Of a stretch of DNA of 46,250 bases, positions 1-6,721 are shown piece by piece. The stretch is from positions 1 through 46,250 of the forward strand of contig CAJOCN010000011.1 of assembly GCA_905233255.1 (NCBI GenBank), written 5' to 3'. The notes beneath the pieces were generated by a model. That model saw only the letters and a list, made by a program, of their open reading frames with translations, did not search any database and was not told the DNA's origin. The translations under genes were made by a program, and so were the position numbers. The first letter of the stretch is position 1, and the number at the start of each line of letters is the position of its first letter. The DNA comes from Paludibacteraceae bacterium (GTDB lineage Bacteria; Bacteroidota; Bacteroidia; Bacteroidales; Paludibacteraceae).

Positions 1-207
1 TTGCAGGTGAACTATGCCCGCTGCATGAGCCGGGGGGATACGGTGGCCGCGGAGCTGTGCCGGGCAAAGGGCCTGGGGGCGAAGGGCGAAGGAGGGATGG
101 AGGGATGGGGAGGAAGGGCGAAGGGCGAGGGGGATACAGAAACTCCCCCACTCTACGGGAGAGAGGGGGAGTTGGGGATCCGCCAAACTTGGCGGATGCG
201 GGAGTGA
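1..207 (+). CDS. possible 3' end of an incoming gene, product unknown
   Basis: An open frame enters from the left edge and stops at TGA 205-207. Its first 25 or so residues (including NYARCMSRGDTVAAELCR) look like ordinary protein. The rest (Gly/Lys/Glu rich) is a translation of GGGCGAAGG-type tandem repeat DNA, so the natural stop may have been displaced by repeat growth. I recognise no family. It converges on dnaK across a palindrome-rich spacer. The frame may also be a chance opening in GC-rich repeat DNA. Confidence 0.25.
   Translation: MQVNYARCMSRGDTVAAELCRAKGLGAKGEGGMEGWGGRAKGEGDTETPPLYGREGELGIRQTWRMRE
141..173. repeat. inverted repeat, 9-bp arms
   Basis: AACTCCCCC (141-149) and GGGGGAGTT (165-173) are perfect inverted arms around a 15-nt loop that itself contains CTCT/AGAG. 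It lies inside the tail of the left-edge frame, in the spacer between convergent genes. There is no U-run, so it is not a classical intrinsic terminator. Confidence 0.6.
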
Positions 208-261
208 GTTGGGGATCCGCCAAACTTGGCGGATGCAAAAAAGGATGCCGGATTGGCGGAT
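178..261. repeat. 20-bp palindrome family, two copies and a half copy, after dnaK
   Basis: ATCCGCCAAACTTGGCGGAT occurs at 178-197 and 215-234; the arms ATCCGCCAA/TTGGCGGAT flank two bases. Each copy is preceded by GTTGGGG and followed by GC, and a half arm TTGGCGGAT lies at 253-261. The array ends 13 bp from the dnaK stop codon. Related palindromes occur after two other minus-strand stops, at 5296-5356 and 12515-12613. Confidence 0.8.
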
Positions 262-273
262 ACTGGAGGGAGG

Positions 274-2196
274 TTACTTAACCTCTTCGAAATCAACGTC
301 CTCGGCGGTGGGGTTGCCGTTGTTGGAACCGGTGTTGTTAGCGCCTCCGGCGTTGTTCGAGGTGGTTTGGCCTCCAGCCTGTTGTGCCTGCTGTTGGGCG
401 GCGTACATCTCTGCAGAGGCAGCCTGGAAAGCAGTCATGAGGGCGTTGTTAGCGGCTTCGCAAGCATCGGCGTCACGTTTAGCGTAGGCGTCTTTGAGGT
501 CCGCAAGGGCTTTCTCAATCGGAGCTTTCTTGTCAGCCGGGATCTTGTCGCCGAGTTCAGCGAGTTGCTTCTCGGTCTGGAAGATCGTAGCGTCGGCTTT
601 GTTGAGTTTGTCAGCCTGCTCTTTGGCTTTCTTATCAGCCTCGGCGTTGGCTTCAGCCTCTGCTTTCATACGCTTGATCTCTTCGTCGGAGAGACCGGAG
701 GAAGCCTCAATACGGATCTTCTGCTCCTTACCGGTAGCTTTATCCTTGGCGGTGACGTTCAGAATACCGTTGGCGTCGATATCGAAGGTTACCTCGATCT
801 GCGGTTCGCCACGACGGGCAGGCATGATTCCATCAAGGTGGAAGATACCAATCTGCTTGTTCTGAGCCGCCATCGGACGCTCACCCTGAAGGACTTTGAT
901 CTCTACAGACGGCTGGTTATCAACAGCGGTGGTGAAGGTCTCGGTCTTCTTGGTCGGGATGGTAGTGTTCGCCTCAATCATCTTGGTCATAACACCGCCC
1001 ATAGTCTCGATACCAAGGCTCAGCGGGGTTACATCGAGGAGCAGAACGTCCTTGACATCGCCTGTGAGCACACCACCCTGGATAGCTGCACCGACTGCCA
1101 CTACCTCGTCCGGGTTAACGCCCTTGGACGGAGCCTTGCCGAAGAATTTCTGTACGGCATCCTGGATAGCCGGGATACGGGTCGAACCACCTACGAGGAT
1201 GATCTCGTCAATATCGGAGGTCTTCAATCCGGCATGCTCGAGCGCCGTGCGGCACGGAGCGATGGTACGCTGGATAAGGTCGTCAATCAGTTGCTCGAAC
1301 TTAGCACGAGTCAGGGTCTTAACCAAGTGTGCAGGCACACCGTTGACCGGCATAATGTACGGCAGGTTGATTTCCGTAGAGGTAGAGGACGAAAGCTCGA
1401 TCTTGGCTTTCTCGGCAGCCTCTTTCAGACGCTGCATAGCCATCGGGTCTTTGCTCAGATCAGCGCCGCCGTTCTCGTTCTTGAACTCCTGAACGAGCCA
1501 GTCGATGATACGATGGTCGAAATCATCACCACCAAGGTGGGTATCACCATCGGTTGCTTTTACCTCGAAGACGCCATCGCCGAGCTCCAGAACGGATACA
1601 TCGTGGGTACCGCCACCGCAGTCGAAGACTACAATCTTCATATCCTTGTTGGACTTATCGAGACCGTAGGCGAGGGCTGCTGCGGTCGGCTCGTTGACGA
1701 TACGGCGGACATTGAGTCCGGCGATCTCACCGGCTTCCTTGGTAGCCTGACGCTGTGAGTCGTTGAAGTACGCAGGGACAGTGATGACAGCTTCGGTAAC
1801 CTCCTGTCCGAGGTAGTCCTCAGCGGTCTTTTTCATCTTCTGGAGGATGATAGCCGAGATCTCCTGCGGGGTATAGAGACGTCCGTCAATGTCCACACGC
1901 GGGGTGTTGTTATCACCTTTAGTTACTTTGTACGGAACGCGGGCGATTTCAGACTGCAAGCGGTCGTAAGTCTCGCCCATGAAACGCTTGATAGAATAGA
2001 TAGTTTTGGTCGGGTTTGTGATGGCTTGACGTTTAGCCGGGTCACCCACTTTACGCTCACCGCCTTCAATAAATCCGACAACAGACGGAGTAGTACGCTT
2101 ACCTTCAGCGTTGGCAATAACGATAGGTTCGTTACCCTCCATAACGGCTACACACGAGTTGGTAGTACCGAGGTCAATTCCAATAATCTTAGACAT
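274..2196 (-). CDS. dnaK: molecular chaperone DnaK (Hsp70)
   Basis: This is a cytoplasmic ATP-driven chaperone that binds exposed hydrophobic segments with its DnaJ and GrpE partners. The 640 aa match the family length. The protein starts [15 protein letters not shown] (phosphate-1 loop). The substrate domain follows from about residue 390, the lid is helical, and it ends in the usual DVDFEEVK tail. The phosphate-2 motif reads DCGGGTHD rather than the commoner DLGGGTFD; I note this but do not know how rare it is in the group. No dnaJ or grpE lies nearby. The start is fixed by the family N-terminus. Regulation may be unusual: a -24/-12-like promoter with an upstream palindrome lies at 2320-2375, and tandem repeats fill the presumed leader. 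Confidence 0.97.
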   Translation of the reverse strand: MSKIIGIDLGTTNSCVAVMEGNEPIVIANAEGKRTTPSVVGFIEGGERKVGDPAKRQAITNPTKTIYSIKRFMGETYDRLQSEIARVPYKVTKGDNNTPRVDIDGRLYTPQEISAIILQKMKKTAEDYLGQEVTEAVITVPAYFNDSQRQATKEAGEIAGLNVRRIVNEPTAAALAYGLDKSNKDMKIVVFDCGGGTHDVSVLELGDGVFEVKATDGDTHLGGDDFDHRIIDWLVQEFKNENGGADLSKDPMAMQRLKEAAEKAKIELSSSTSTEINLPYIMPVNGVPAHLVKTLTRAKFEQLIDDLIQRTIAPCRTALEHAGLKTSDIDEIILVGGSTRIPAIQDAVQKFFGKAPSKGVNPDEVVAVGAAIQGGVLTGDVKDVLLLDVTPLSLGIETMGGVMTKMIEANTTIPTKKTETFTTAVDNQPSVEIKVLQGERPMAAQNKQIGIFHLDGIMPARRGEPQIEVTFDIDANGILNVTAKDKATGKEQKIRIEASSGLSDEEIKRMKAEAEANAEADKKAKEQADKLNKADATIFQTEKQLAELGDKIPADKKAPIEKALADLKDAYAKRDADACEAANNALMTAFQAASAEMYAAQQQAQQAGGQTTSNNAGGANNTGSNNGNPTAEDVDFEEVK

Positions 2197-2230
2197 AATA
2201 TAAAAATTTTAATGTTATACAATTTTTATG

Positions 2231-2310
2231 ACCGCGCCGTTGGCGCTGTAAGACCGCTTACGCTGTAGGACCGTTTCTCTGTAGGATCGCTACACTGTAA
2301 GACGATTCAC
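2231..2310. repeat. imperfect 16-17-bp tandem repeats in the dnaK leader
   Basis: Read on the minus strand, four units resembling GCGTAAGCGGTCYTACA follow each other between the presumed transcription start and the dnaK ATG. Each carries a conserved CTTACA or CCTACA core about 16-17 bp from the next. They would be transcribed into the 5' untranslated region. No function is known to me. Confidence 0.6.
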
Positions 2311-2319
2311 TAAGAATAT

Positions 2320-2337
2320 GACAAAAGATGTGCCAAA
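2320..2337 (-). promoter_or_regulatory. sigma-54-like (-24/-12) promoter for dnaK
   Basis: The minus strand reads TTTGGCACATCTTTTGTC. TGGCAC, five bases, then TTGT fits the sigma-54 pattern GG-N10-GC except that the last C of the -12 element is T. Transcription would start near 2308, about 110 nt before the dnaK ATG. I see no convincing TAnnTTTG element in this spacer. The assignment is inference from the pattern only. Confidence 0.4.
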
Positions 2338-2342
2338 GGGGA

Positions 2343-2375
2343 TTTGGCAGAAAGGGACTGACATTTTGGCAGAAA
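2343..2375. promoter_or_regulatory. palindrome and direct repeat upstream of the dnaK promoter
   Basis: CTGACATTTTGGCAG at 2358-2372 is an imperfect palindrome. TTTGGCAGAAA occurs twice, starting at 2343 and 2365, exactly 22 bp apart (two helical turns). The position just upstream of the -24-like box fits an activator or repressor site. No regulator is identified. Confidence 0.4.
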
Positions 2376-2417
2376 AGTGAAAGATGAAAGATGAAAAATG
2401 AAAGATGAAAGATGAAA
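2376..2417. repeat. short tandem repeat AAAGATGA-type
   Basis: Five near-identical units of GAAAGATGAAAGATGAAAA type fill the gap between the dnaK promoter and the permease stop codon. This is low-complexity DNA with no coding signal. Confidence 0.7.
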
Positions 2418-2426
2418 AGTGGATAT

Positions 2427-3416
2427 TTATTTATTCTTGAGGATGATCCAGATGATCATGGGTGCTCCGAAGAGGGCGGAGACGGTGGAGATGGGTAGCG
2501 GGTAGATGAAGAGTGAGCAGAGAACATCGCACACCAAGAGAAGACAGGCGCCAATGAGTGCGGCGGCGGGGATGGTGATGCGGTGGTTGGAAGTGCGGAA
2601 GATGCCACGGGCGATGTGCGGAACGGCGACACCGATGAAAGCAATGGGTCCGCAGAAAGCAGTGACGCCACCGGCGAGAAGTCCGGTCGCCAGCACTATA
2701 TACAAGCGTGAGCGCGATACATTAATACCTAATCCGCGCGCGTAGTCTTCGCCTAAGAGGAGTCCGTTGAGCGGTTTGAGCGCCAGAAGAACAAAGAGCG
2801 TACCAAGCAACAGAATAGGAACCAGCATGTACATATCCCCCCACCCTACAGAACTGAGAGATCCGAGGGTCCAGACGATGAAGAGTTTGAGTGCGTCGGG
2901 GTTGGCGAAATTCTGCATGAGGCTGACCAATGCGCCGGCGATGGAGCCAAACATCATTCCGACAATAAGCAGGCTGACATTGGATGTGACACGACGGCTG
3001 ACAGCCAGCACAAGGAGCAAGACGAGCGTGGCCCCAATGACGGCGGCGAAGGGGAGCAGGATGGAAACCCCTCCCAACCTCCCCTCAAGGGAGGAGAATG
3101 GCAGTAATATTGCAGAGCACATGGTCAGGAAAGCGACACCGAGGCTGGCGCCGGAGGAGACACCGAGGGTATATGGTCCTGCGAGGGGATTGCGAAAGAG
3201 GGTCTGCATGATGAGACCTGCCACAGAGAGGGATGCACCCGCCAGAATGGCAGTGACCGCTTTCGGGAGACGGATAGCGTGCATGATCCGATCCTCCATA
3301 GGCGAAAGGGATTCGCCAAAAGGCCAAAGCCAAATAGTGCCGGAACAGACATCCAATCCGAAAAGCAGCACTAAAAGTACCACTAAACCGACAAATATGA
3401 ATGTATTTTGTCTCAT
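2427..3416 (-). CDS. FecCD/BtuC-family ABC transporter permease
   Basis: This is an inner-membrane permease subunit of an importer for an iron chelate, haem or cobalamin; the substrate cannot be read from sequence. It is very hydrophobic, about 329 aa, with the hallmark NPLAGPYTLGVSSGASLG and GVAVPHIARG motifs. The frame stays open to 3455. I start at ATG 3416 (MRQNTFIFVGL), because the upstream extension is hydrophilic and overlaps the promoter at 3425-3456. The 5' leader would then be only a few bases. No ATPase or binding-protein partner lies in the window, so this may be an orphan or its operon may be elsewhere. Residues about 106-115 (PFSSLEGRLGG) are encoded by a hairpin element, see 3078-3094. 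Confidence 0.9.
   Translation of the reverse strand: MRQNTFIFVGLVVLLVLLFGLDVCSGTIWLWPFGESLSPMEDRIMHAIRLPKAVTAILAGASLSVAGLIMQTLFRNPLAGPYTLGVSSGASLGVAFLTMCSAILLPFSSLEGRLGGVSILLPFAAVIGATLVLLLVLAVSRRVTSNVSLLIVGMMFGSIAGALVSLMQNFANPDALKLFIVWTLGSLSSVGWGDMYMLVPILLLGTLFVLLALKPLNGLLLGEDYARGLGINVSRSRLYIVLATGLLAGGVTAFCGPIAFIGVAVPHIARGIFRTSNHRITIPAAALIGACLLLVCDVLCSLFIYPLPISTVSALFGAPMIIWIILKNK
3078..3094. repeat. CCTCCC-N5-GGGAGG hairpin inside the permease gene
   Basis: Perfect 6-bp arms surround CTCAA. The same arms with a different 5-nt loop lie inside rimO at 17293-17309. The element is carried in frame without breaking the reading frame. Confidence 0.65.
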
Positions 3417-3424
3417 TTCGAGTG

Positions 3425-3456
3425 CAAAGGTAGTAAAAAATTTGCATATATCCAAA
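3425..3456 (-). promoter_or_regulatory. Bacteroidetes-type promoter for the permease
   Basis: The minus strand reads TTTG (3456-3453), 20 bases, then TACCTTTG (3432-3425), an exact match to the primary sigma factor consensus. It overlaps the panB promoter on the other strand. Confidence 0.8.
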
Positions 3457-3472
3457 AAAAGCAGTACCTTTG
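3441..3472 (+). promoter_or_regulatory. Bacteroidetes-type promoter for panB
   Basis: TTTG (3441-3444), 20 bases, then TACCTTTG (3465-3472). Its upstream half is shared with the opposing permease promoter, so the two probably compete for RNA polymerase. Confidence 0.8.
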
Positions 3473-3492
3473 TGCGATTTTTTGTAAAAACT

Positions 3493-4308
3493 ATGAGTGT
3501 ACATGTACAAAATAGCCGGATGACGACAGCTAAGTTGCGTCAGATGAAGGCGAACGGCGAGAAGATCGCCATGCTGACGAGTTACGATTTCACGTTAGCG
3601 AGTTTAGTAGATGAAGCCGGTATAGATATGCTTCTTGTGGGCGACAGTGCAAGCAATGTAGTGTGCGGCAACCAATACACCTTACCCATCACGGTAGATG
3701 AGATGATTTTCCTGACAAAAGGTGTGGTCCGCGCGGCGCAACATGCGTTGGTGGTATGCGACATGCCGTTTGGCAGCTACCAAGTGAGCGAAGAAGAAGG
3801 TGTTCGTAACGCCATCAAGATCCTTAAGGAGAGCGGTTGTGACGCAGTGAAGATCGAGGGCGGCGAAGAGGTATTGCCCGCCATCCGTCACATGATCCAA
3901 ATCGGTGTGCCAGTGATGGGTCATTTAGGTCTGACGCCTCAGAGCGTGAACCAGTTCGGCGGTTATGGTCTTCGCGCGAAAGAAGAGTCGGAGGCAGAGA
4001 AGTTACTGCACGACGCCAAGCTGTTAGACGAAGCAGGTTGTTTCGCTATCACGTTAGAGAAGATCCCTGCGGCGTTGGCAGCGCGAGTAACGAAATCGGT
4101 CAGTTGTCCCGTGATCGGTATCGGCGCCGGCAATCAGTGCGACGGCCAAGTATTGGTGCTTCACGACATGTTAGGCCTCAATCAAGGCTTCAAGCCGAAG
4201 TTCCTGCGGCATTTTGCCAATTTGGGCGAGGCGGTAAAGAACGCGGTAAGCGAATATGTCAGCGCGGTGAAAGACAGCAGCTTTCCCAGTGCAGAGGAGA
4301 GTTACTAA
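3493..4308 (+). CDS. panB: 3-methyl-2-oxobutanoate hydroxymethyltransferase (ketopantoate hydroxymethyltransferase)
   Basis: This cytoplasmic enzyme transfers a hydroxymethyl group from methylene-tetrahydrofolate to 2-ketoisovalerate, the first committed step of pantothenate and CoA synthesis. The 271 aa fit the family. MLTSYDFTLASLVDEAGIDMLLVGDS, DMPFGSY, VKIEGG and PVMGHLGLTPQSVN contain the metal- and substrate-binding positions. The frame is open further upstream, but the promoter at 3441-3472 and the family N-terminus place the start at ATG 3493 (or 3520). It is a single-gene unit ended by the perfect hairpin at 4341-4374. No panC or panD is adjacent. Confidence 0.96.
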   Translation: MSVHVQNSRMTTAKLRQMKANGEKIAMLTSYDFTLASLVDEAGIDMLLVGDSASNVVCGNQYTLPITVDEMIFLTKGVVRAAQHALVVCDMPFGSYQVSEEEGVRNAIKILKESGCDAVKIEGGEEVLPAIRHMIQIGVPVMGHLGLTPQSVNQFGGYGLRAKEESEAEKLLHDAKLLDEAGCFAITLEKIPAALAARVTKSVSCPVIGIGAGNQCDGQVLVLHDMLGLNQGFKPKFLRHFANLGEAVKNAVSEYVSAVKDSSFPSAEESY

Positions 4309-4340
4309 GAAAACGGCGGCAAAAATGCCGCCGAACTGAA

Positions 4341-4374
4341 CAATAAAAAAGAGGCGGGCGCCTCTTTTTTATTG
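4341..4374. terminator. bidirectional intrinsic terminator
   Basis: Sixteen-base arms (CAATAAAAAAGAGGCG and its complement) pair perfectly around GG. A-tract and T-tract on the two sides make it work in both directions. It lies between panB and the convergent gene ending at 4389. A smaller GGCGGCA/TGCCGCC hairpin precedes it at 4315-4333. Confidence 0.9.
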
Positions 4375-4388
4375 TGGTTGGGTTGGGG

Positions 4389-5135
4389 TTATGGGATGAG
4401 AGCCTGGATCTTTTCCGCGAGCTCGTCCATGTATTTGTTTCCGGTCTCGGGGTTGATTGGCAGTGCGCCGAAATCAATGGTGACGAAGGGGTATGTACTA
4501 TTGGATGTAACGAGTTTGAGGTCCTTGCGTCCGAGGCGCACCTCCATGATCTCCGAGAATCGGAGGATGATACCTTGTGCGTAGAGGATGCCTTCTTCGC
4601 GGTTAGCGAGTACATTTCGTCCGGTGAGGATGTCGTGCCGGAACCATACCTCGTAGTTATCGCCGAGGTTTTCCTTAATGATAGCTTCCGCTTGCGGGTT
4701 GAGCACAGGCGCGTCGTGCCGCCATTGCTCGCGTTGCTGTTCGCGCGCAGCCGCCGCTTCGCGCACATGTTCCTCATTGGCGTTCACGTATTCGTCAATG
4801 GCACTCATGTACTGCTTAGCCCGAGAGCGTAGTCCGAAGAGGATCAACATGTCCGCCATAATCACTACGCAAGGATAGACGAGCATGTTGTAATAATCAT
4901 GCAGGGTCAGCGGCAGTATGATAAACGCGATTGCGAGCGCCAATCCGATGTAGAGTAGCACACGGCATTTGTTATGCGCGTGTCGCATCGCATGAATTGT
5001 CTGTTCACGGGTAGTCTCGCGCACCACTTTGAGTCGGTCTCGCGCATCAAACCATTGCCAAACCAAGAAGAAAGACACCAAGGTCAATCCAATCAGGATA
5101 AAAAGCAGGGAATACAGTAGAATTTCGAGTCTCAT
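4389..5135 (-). CDS. membrane protein of unknown function
   Basis: I do not recognise the family. The 248-aa protein has an N-terminal membrane helix (about residues 5-28), a short basic segment, then two further helices (about 60-105). A charged, coiled-coil-like stretch rich in Glu, Arg and Ala follows (about 110-145), and then a soluble C-terminal domain of mixed alpha/beta character ending in EKIQALIP. The C-terminal domain is probably cytoplasmic. It is transcribed alone from the promoter at 5184-5215 and meets panB at a shared terminator. Confidence 0.8.
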   Translation of the reverse strand: MRLEILLYSLLFILIGLTLVSFFLVWQWFDARDRLKVVRETTREQTIHAMRHAHNKCRVLLYIGLALAIAFIILPLTLHDYYNMLVYPCVVIMADMLILFGLRSRAKQYMSAIDEYVNANEEHVREAAAAREQQREQWRHDAPVLNPQAEAIIKENLGDNYEVWFRHDILTGRNVLANREEGILYAQGIILRFSEIMEVRLGRKDLKLVTSNSTYPFVTIDFGALPINPETGNKYMDELAEKIQALIP

Positions 5136-5183
5136 ATGCGTATAGATTTAAAGGTTATTATATGCCTATTTTAAAACTCGGTG

Positions 5184-5215
5184 CAAAGTTACGACATTTT
5201 TTCGGAATATGCAAG
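5184..5215 (-). promoter_or_regulatory. Bacteroidetes-type promoter for the 4389-5135 gene
   Basis: The minus strand reads CTTG (5215-5212), 20 bases, then TAACTTTG (5191-5184). Only the first base of the upstream box departs from consensus. It lies about 50 nt before the ATG. Confidence 0.7.
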
Positions 5216-5253
5216 AGTTTAGGCAATTATTTTTCAAAAAAAACGCGCGTGCA

Positions 5254-5293
5254 GTAAAAAAGAATAGCCCGAGCGGGAGCCCGGGCTATTTTT
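5254..5293 (-). terminator. intrinsic terminator of the sus-like operon
   Basis: AATAGCCCG (5263-5271) pairs with CGGGCTATT (5282-5290). On the minus strand the stem is followed by CTTTTTTAC, and on the plus strand by TTTT. It would end transcripts coming from the gene with its stop at 5362. Confidence 0.8.
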
Positions 5294-5295
5294 AG

Positions 5296-5356
5296 ATCAG
5301 CCATTTCAGATCAGCCATGCATGGCTGATGCAATGGGTGGCTGATGCCATGGGTGG
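5296..5356. repeat. 20-bp palindrome family, copy set after the SusE/F-like gene
   Basis: ATCAGCCATGCATGGCTGAT at 5310-5329 is a perfect palindrome. A half arm, ATCAGCCAT, precedes it at 5296-5304, and partial copies (GGTGGCTGATGCCATGGGTGG) follow. The set ends 5 bp from the stop codon at 5362. It shares the pattern GATC-N-GCCA-N4-TGGC-N-GATGC with the sets at 178 and 12515. Confidence 0.8.
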
Positions 5357-5361
5357 TCGGA

Positions 5362-6234
5362 TTAGCGAACCTGTGCGCCTTGGATGTTGAACATCTTGTT
5401 GTCACGAACGATATAGAGCACACCGTCAACAACAACCTTGTGAGCCTTCTCGGTCAGGACAACTTCCTCGATGCCTTGAGCAGCCGGAGTCCAGCGGTAC
5501 TCAGCAGGGGCATTGAGTTCAAGTTCTACAAGACCGTCTTCGTCTGCAACATCTTCAAATTTAAGATTGCTCATACTTTTCCACTCTCCTTCTACCTCGC
5601 TATTCGGAACTTGGATTTCAACTTTCCATTTCTCATCAGAGGTTTCTCCTACACCAGAACGGAACTTAAATTCGTTAGAAGGTCTAGCCACAACAGCAGC
5701 CTCGAAACATCCAGTAGAAGCATTAAAAGTCATAGGAGTACCAACTTGCCAGCCCTCACCGAAATCACCTATAATCTCAACGATGGACGGACAATTCTCT
5801 GCCGGCAATTTAGCCTTAACAGAATAATCTACAGACGGCACGCAGCCTGCATAACGGTATTTTGTCTCATCAGAGAAGTTAAATACCAGAAGTCTAGATG
5901 CCTCATCATAGGTGTAGAATTCTGTACCATTTGACAGAGAGAGGTTGCCCTCAGCCGGGATATTCTCCCAGTCTTGCTTTTCTTCATTATAAACTTGGAA
6001 CTGGTTGCTCCAATCGTCTTTATTAGAAGAGTTGTTGAATTTGAACTCGAAATTACTGCTTACAGGCTCAGAAACATACTCAAAGTACGAGCCTTTAAAT
6101 TCCATAGTAATCACACCAGCCCATTGGTCGAACGAACCTCTAATAGTGGGTTCTGCGTCCTCCAGGTATTGGCAGTAAGGCGGATAAACACGGATTGTGT
6201 AAGATTGCTCAGCGCACACTTTTCCAACCAGCAA
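5362..6234 (-). CDS. SusE/F-like starch-binding protein, C-terminal part (frameshifted)
   Basis: This is the 3' part of a gene whose 5' part is the frame at 6209-6676. The frames join if one A is removed from the AAAA run at 6220-6223, giving about 437 aa, in the SusE/SusF size range. Two beta-sandwich-like modules are visible. One has IRGSFDQW and FEFKFNN, the other EIIGDFGEGW and NEFKFRSG; both patterns recall CBM20/CBM48-type starch-binding folds. The end (KVVVDGVLYIVRDNKMFNIQGAQVR region) resembles a type IX secretion sorting tail. As drawn, the frame has only a TTG start and no signal peptide, so alone it is unlikely to be made. A sequencing error and a real lesion are both possible. Confidence 0.7.
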   Translation of the reverse strand: MLVGKVCAEQSYTIRVYPPYCQYLEDAEPTIRGSFDQWAGVITMEFKGSYFEYVSEPVSSNFEFKFNNSSNKDDWSNQFQVYNEEKQDWENIPAEGNLSLSNGTEFYTYDEASRLLVFNFSDETKYRYAGCVPSVDYSVKAKLPAENCPSIVEIIGDFGEGWQVGTPMTFNASTGCFEAAVVARPSNEFKFRSGVGETSDEKWKVEIQVPNSEVEGEWKSMSNLKFEDVADEDGLVELELNAPAEYRWTPAAQGIEEVVLTEKAHKVVVDGVLYIVRDNKMFNIQGAQVR

Positions 6235-6676
6235 TCGTAATAATTGTCGCCTCAGTTGTAGAAAATCCTTCCAAGTCAGTCTCTGCGCCTTTGTCGATGA
6301 TGTTTACACTACCAGCAACGAGTGTGATTTTGTCATGACTACCCGGCTGTACATCCCAAGTCAGTTTACCGCACTCATTCAGCTGAATCGGCTTACCATT
6401 CGTACCCTTGTCAGCAGGCACTTTAGCTACATACCAACCAGCATTGGCACCAGTAAGAGGCTCGCATTTTACGAGGTCTTCCAGATCAGTAGCAATGTTC
6501 CAGTCGGCATACTGGCCCATCCAGTAGATGTCATTACATGTTGCATCAGCCGGAGCCTGGAAACAAACCACATAGTAACCTTCCTCCATAAAGGAAGCCA
6601 AGTCAGCTTGCGACGGAGCAGCAAAGAGGCTAACGCTCATCACAGCTGCTACCAAGATTGCATAAATCTTCTTCAT
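6209..6676 (-). CDS. SusE/F-like protein, N-terminal part with signal peptide (frameshifted)
   Basis: MKKIYAILVAAVMSVSLFAA is a signal peptide with no lipobox cysteine. The next 130 residues form a first binding-like module (YVVCFQAPADATCNDIYWMGQYADWN). The frame runs into SVR and a stop just past the AAAA run at 6220-6223. The next frame then continues with VCAEQSYTIRVYPP, which is the natural continuation. It is the last gene of the SusC-SusD operon, 45 bp after the SusD stop, where SusE or SusF would be expected. The likely role is capture of starch-like glycans outside the cell. Confidence 0.7.
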   Translation of the reverse strand: MKKIYAILVAAVMSVSLFAAPSQADLASFMEEGYYVVCFQAPADATCNDIYWMGQYADWNIATDLEDLVKCEPLTGANAGWYVAKVPADKGTNGKPIQLNECGKLTWDVQPGSHDKITLVAGSVNIIDKGAETDLEGFSTTEATIITIAGWKSVR

Positions 6677-6721
6677 AATTTTAAAGATTTTAAATTGTCA
6701 TCAAAGATGATGTTTGAGATA

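Noticed and set aside
226..1758. 510-aa open frame on the plus strand
   Set aside because: It lies entirely antisense to dnaK and its sequence has no family features; codon structure belongs to dnaK.
3417..3455. Upstream ATG at 3455 for the permease
   Set aside because: It would place the coding sequence on top of its own -33 and -7 boxes and adds a hydrophilic extension.
6209..6234. Programmed frameshift site
   Set aside because: The shift needs skipping one base at TGG AAA AGT; there is no known +1 slippery motif or following structure that I can see, so a lesion or sequence error is likelier.
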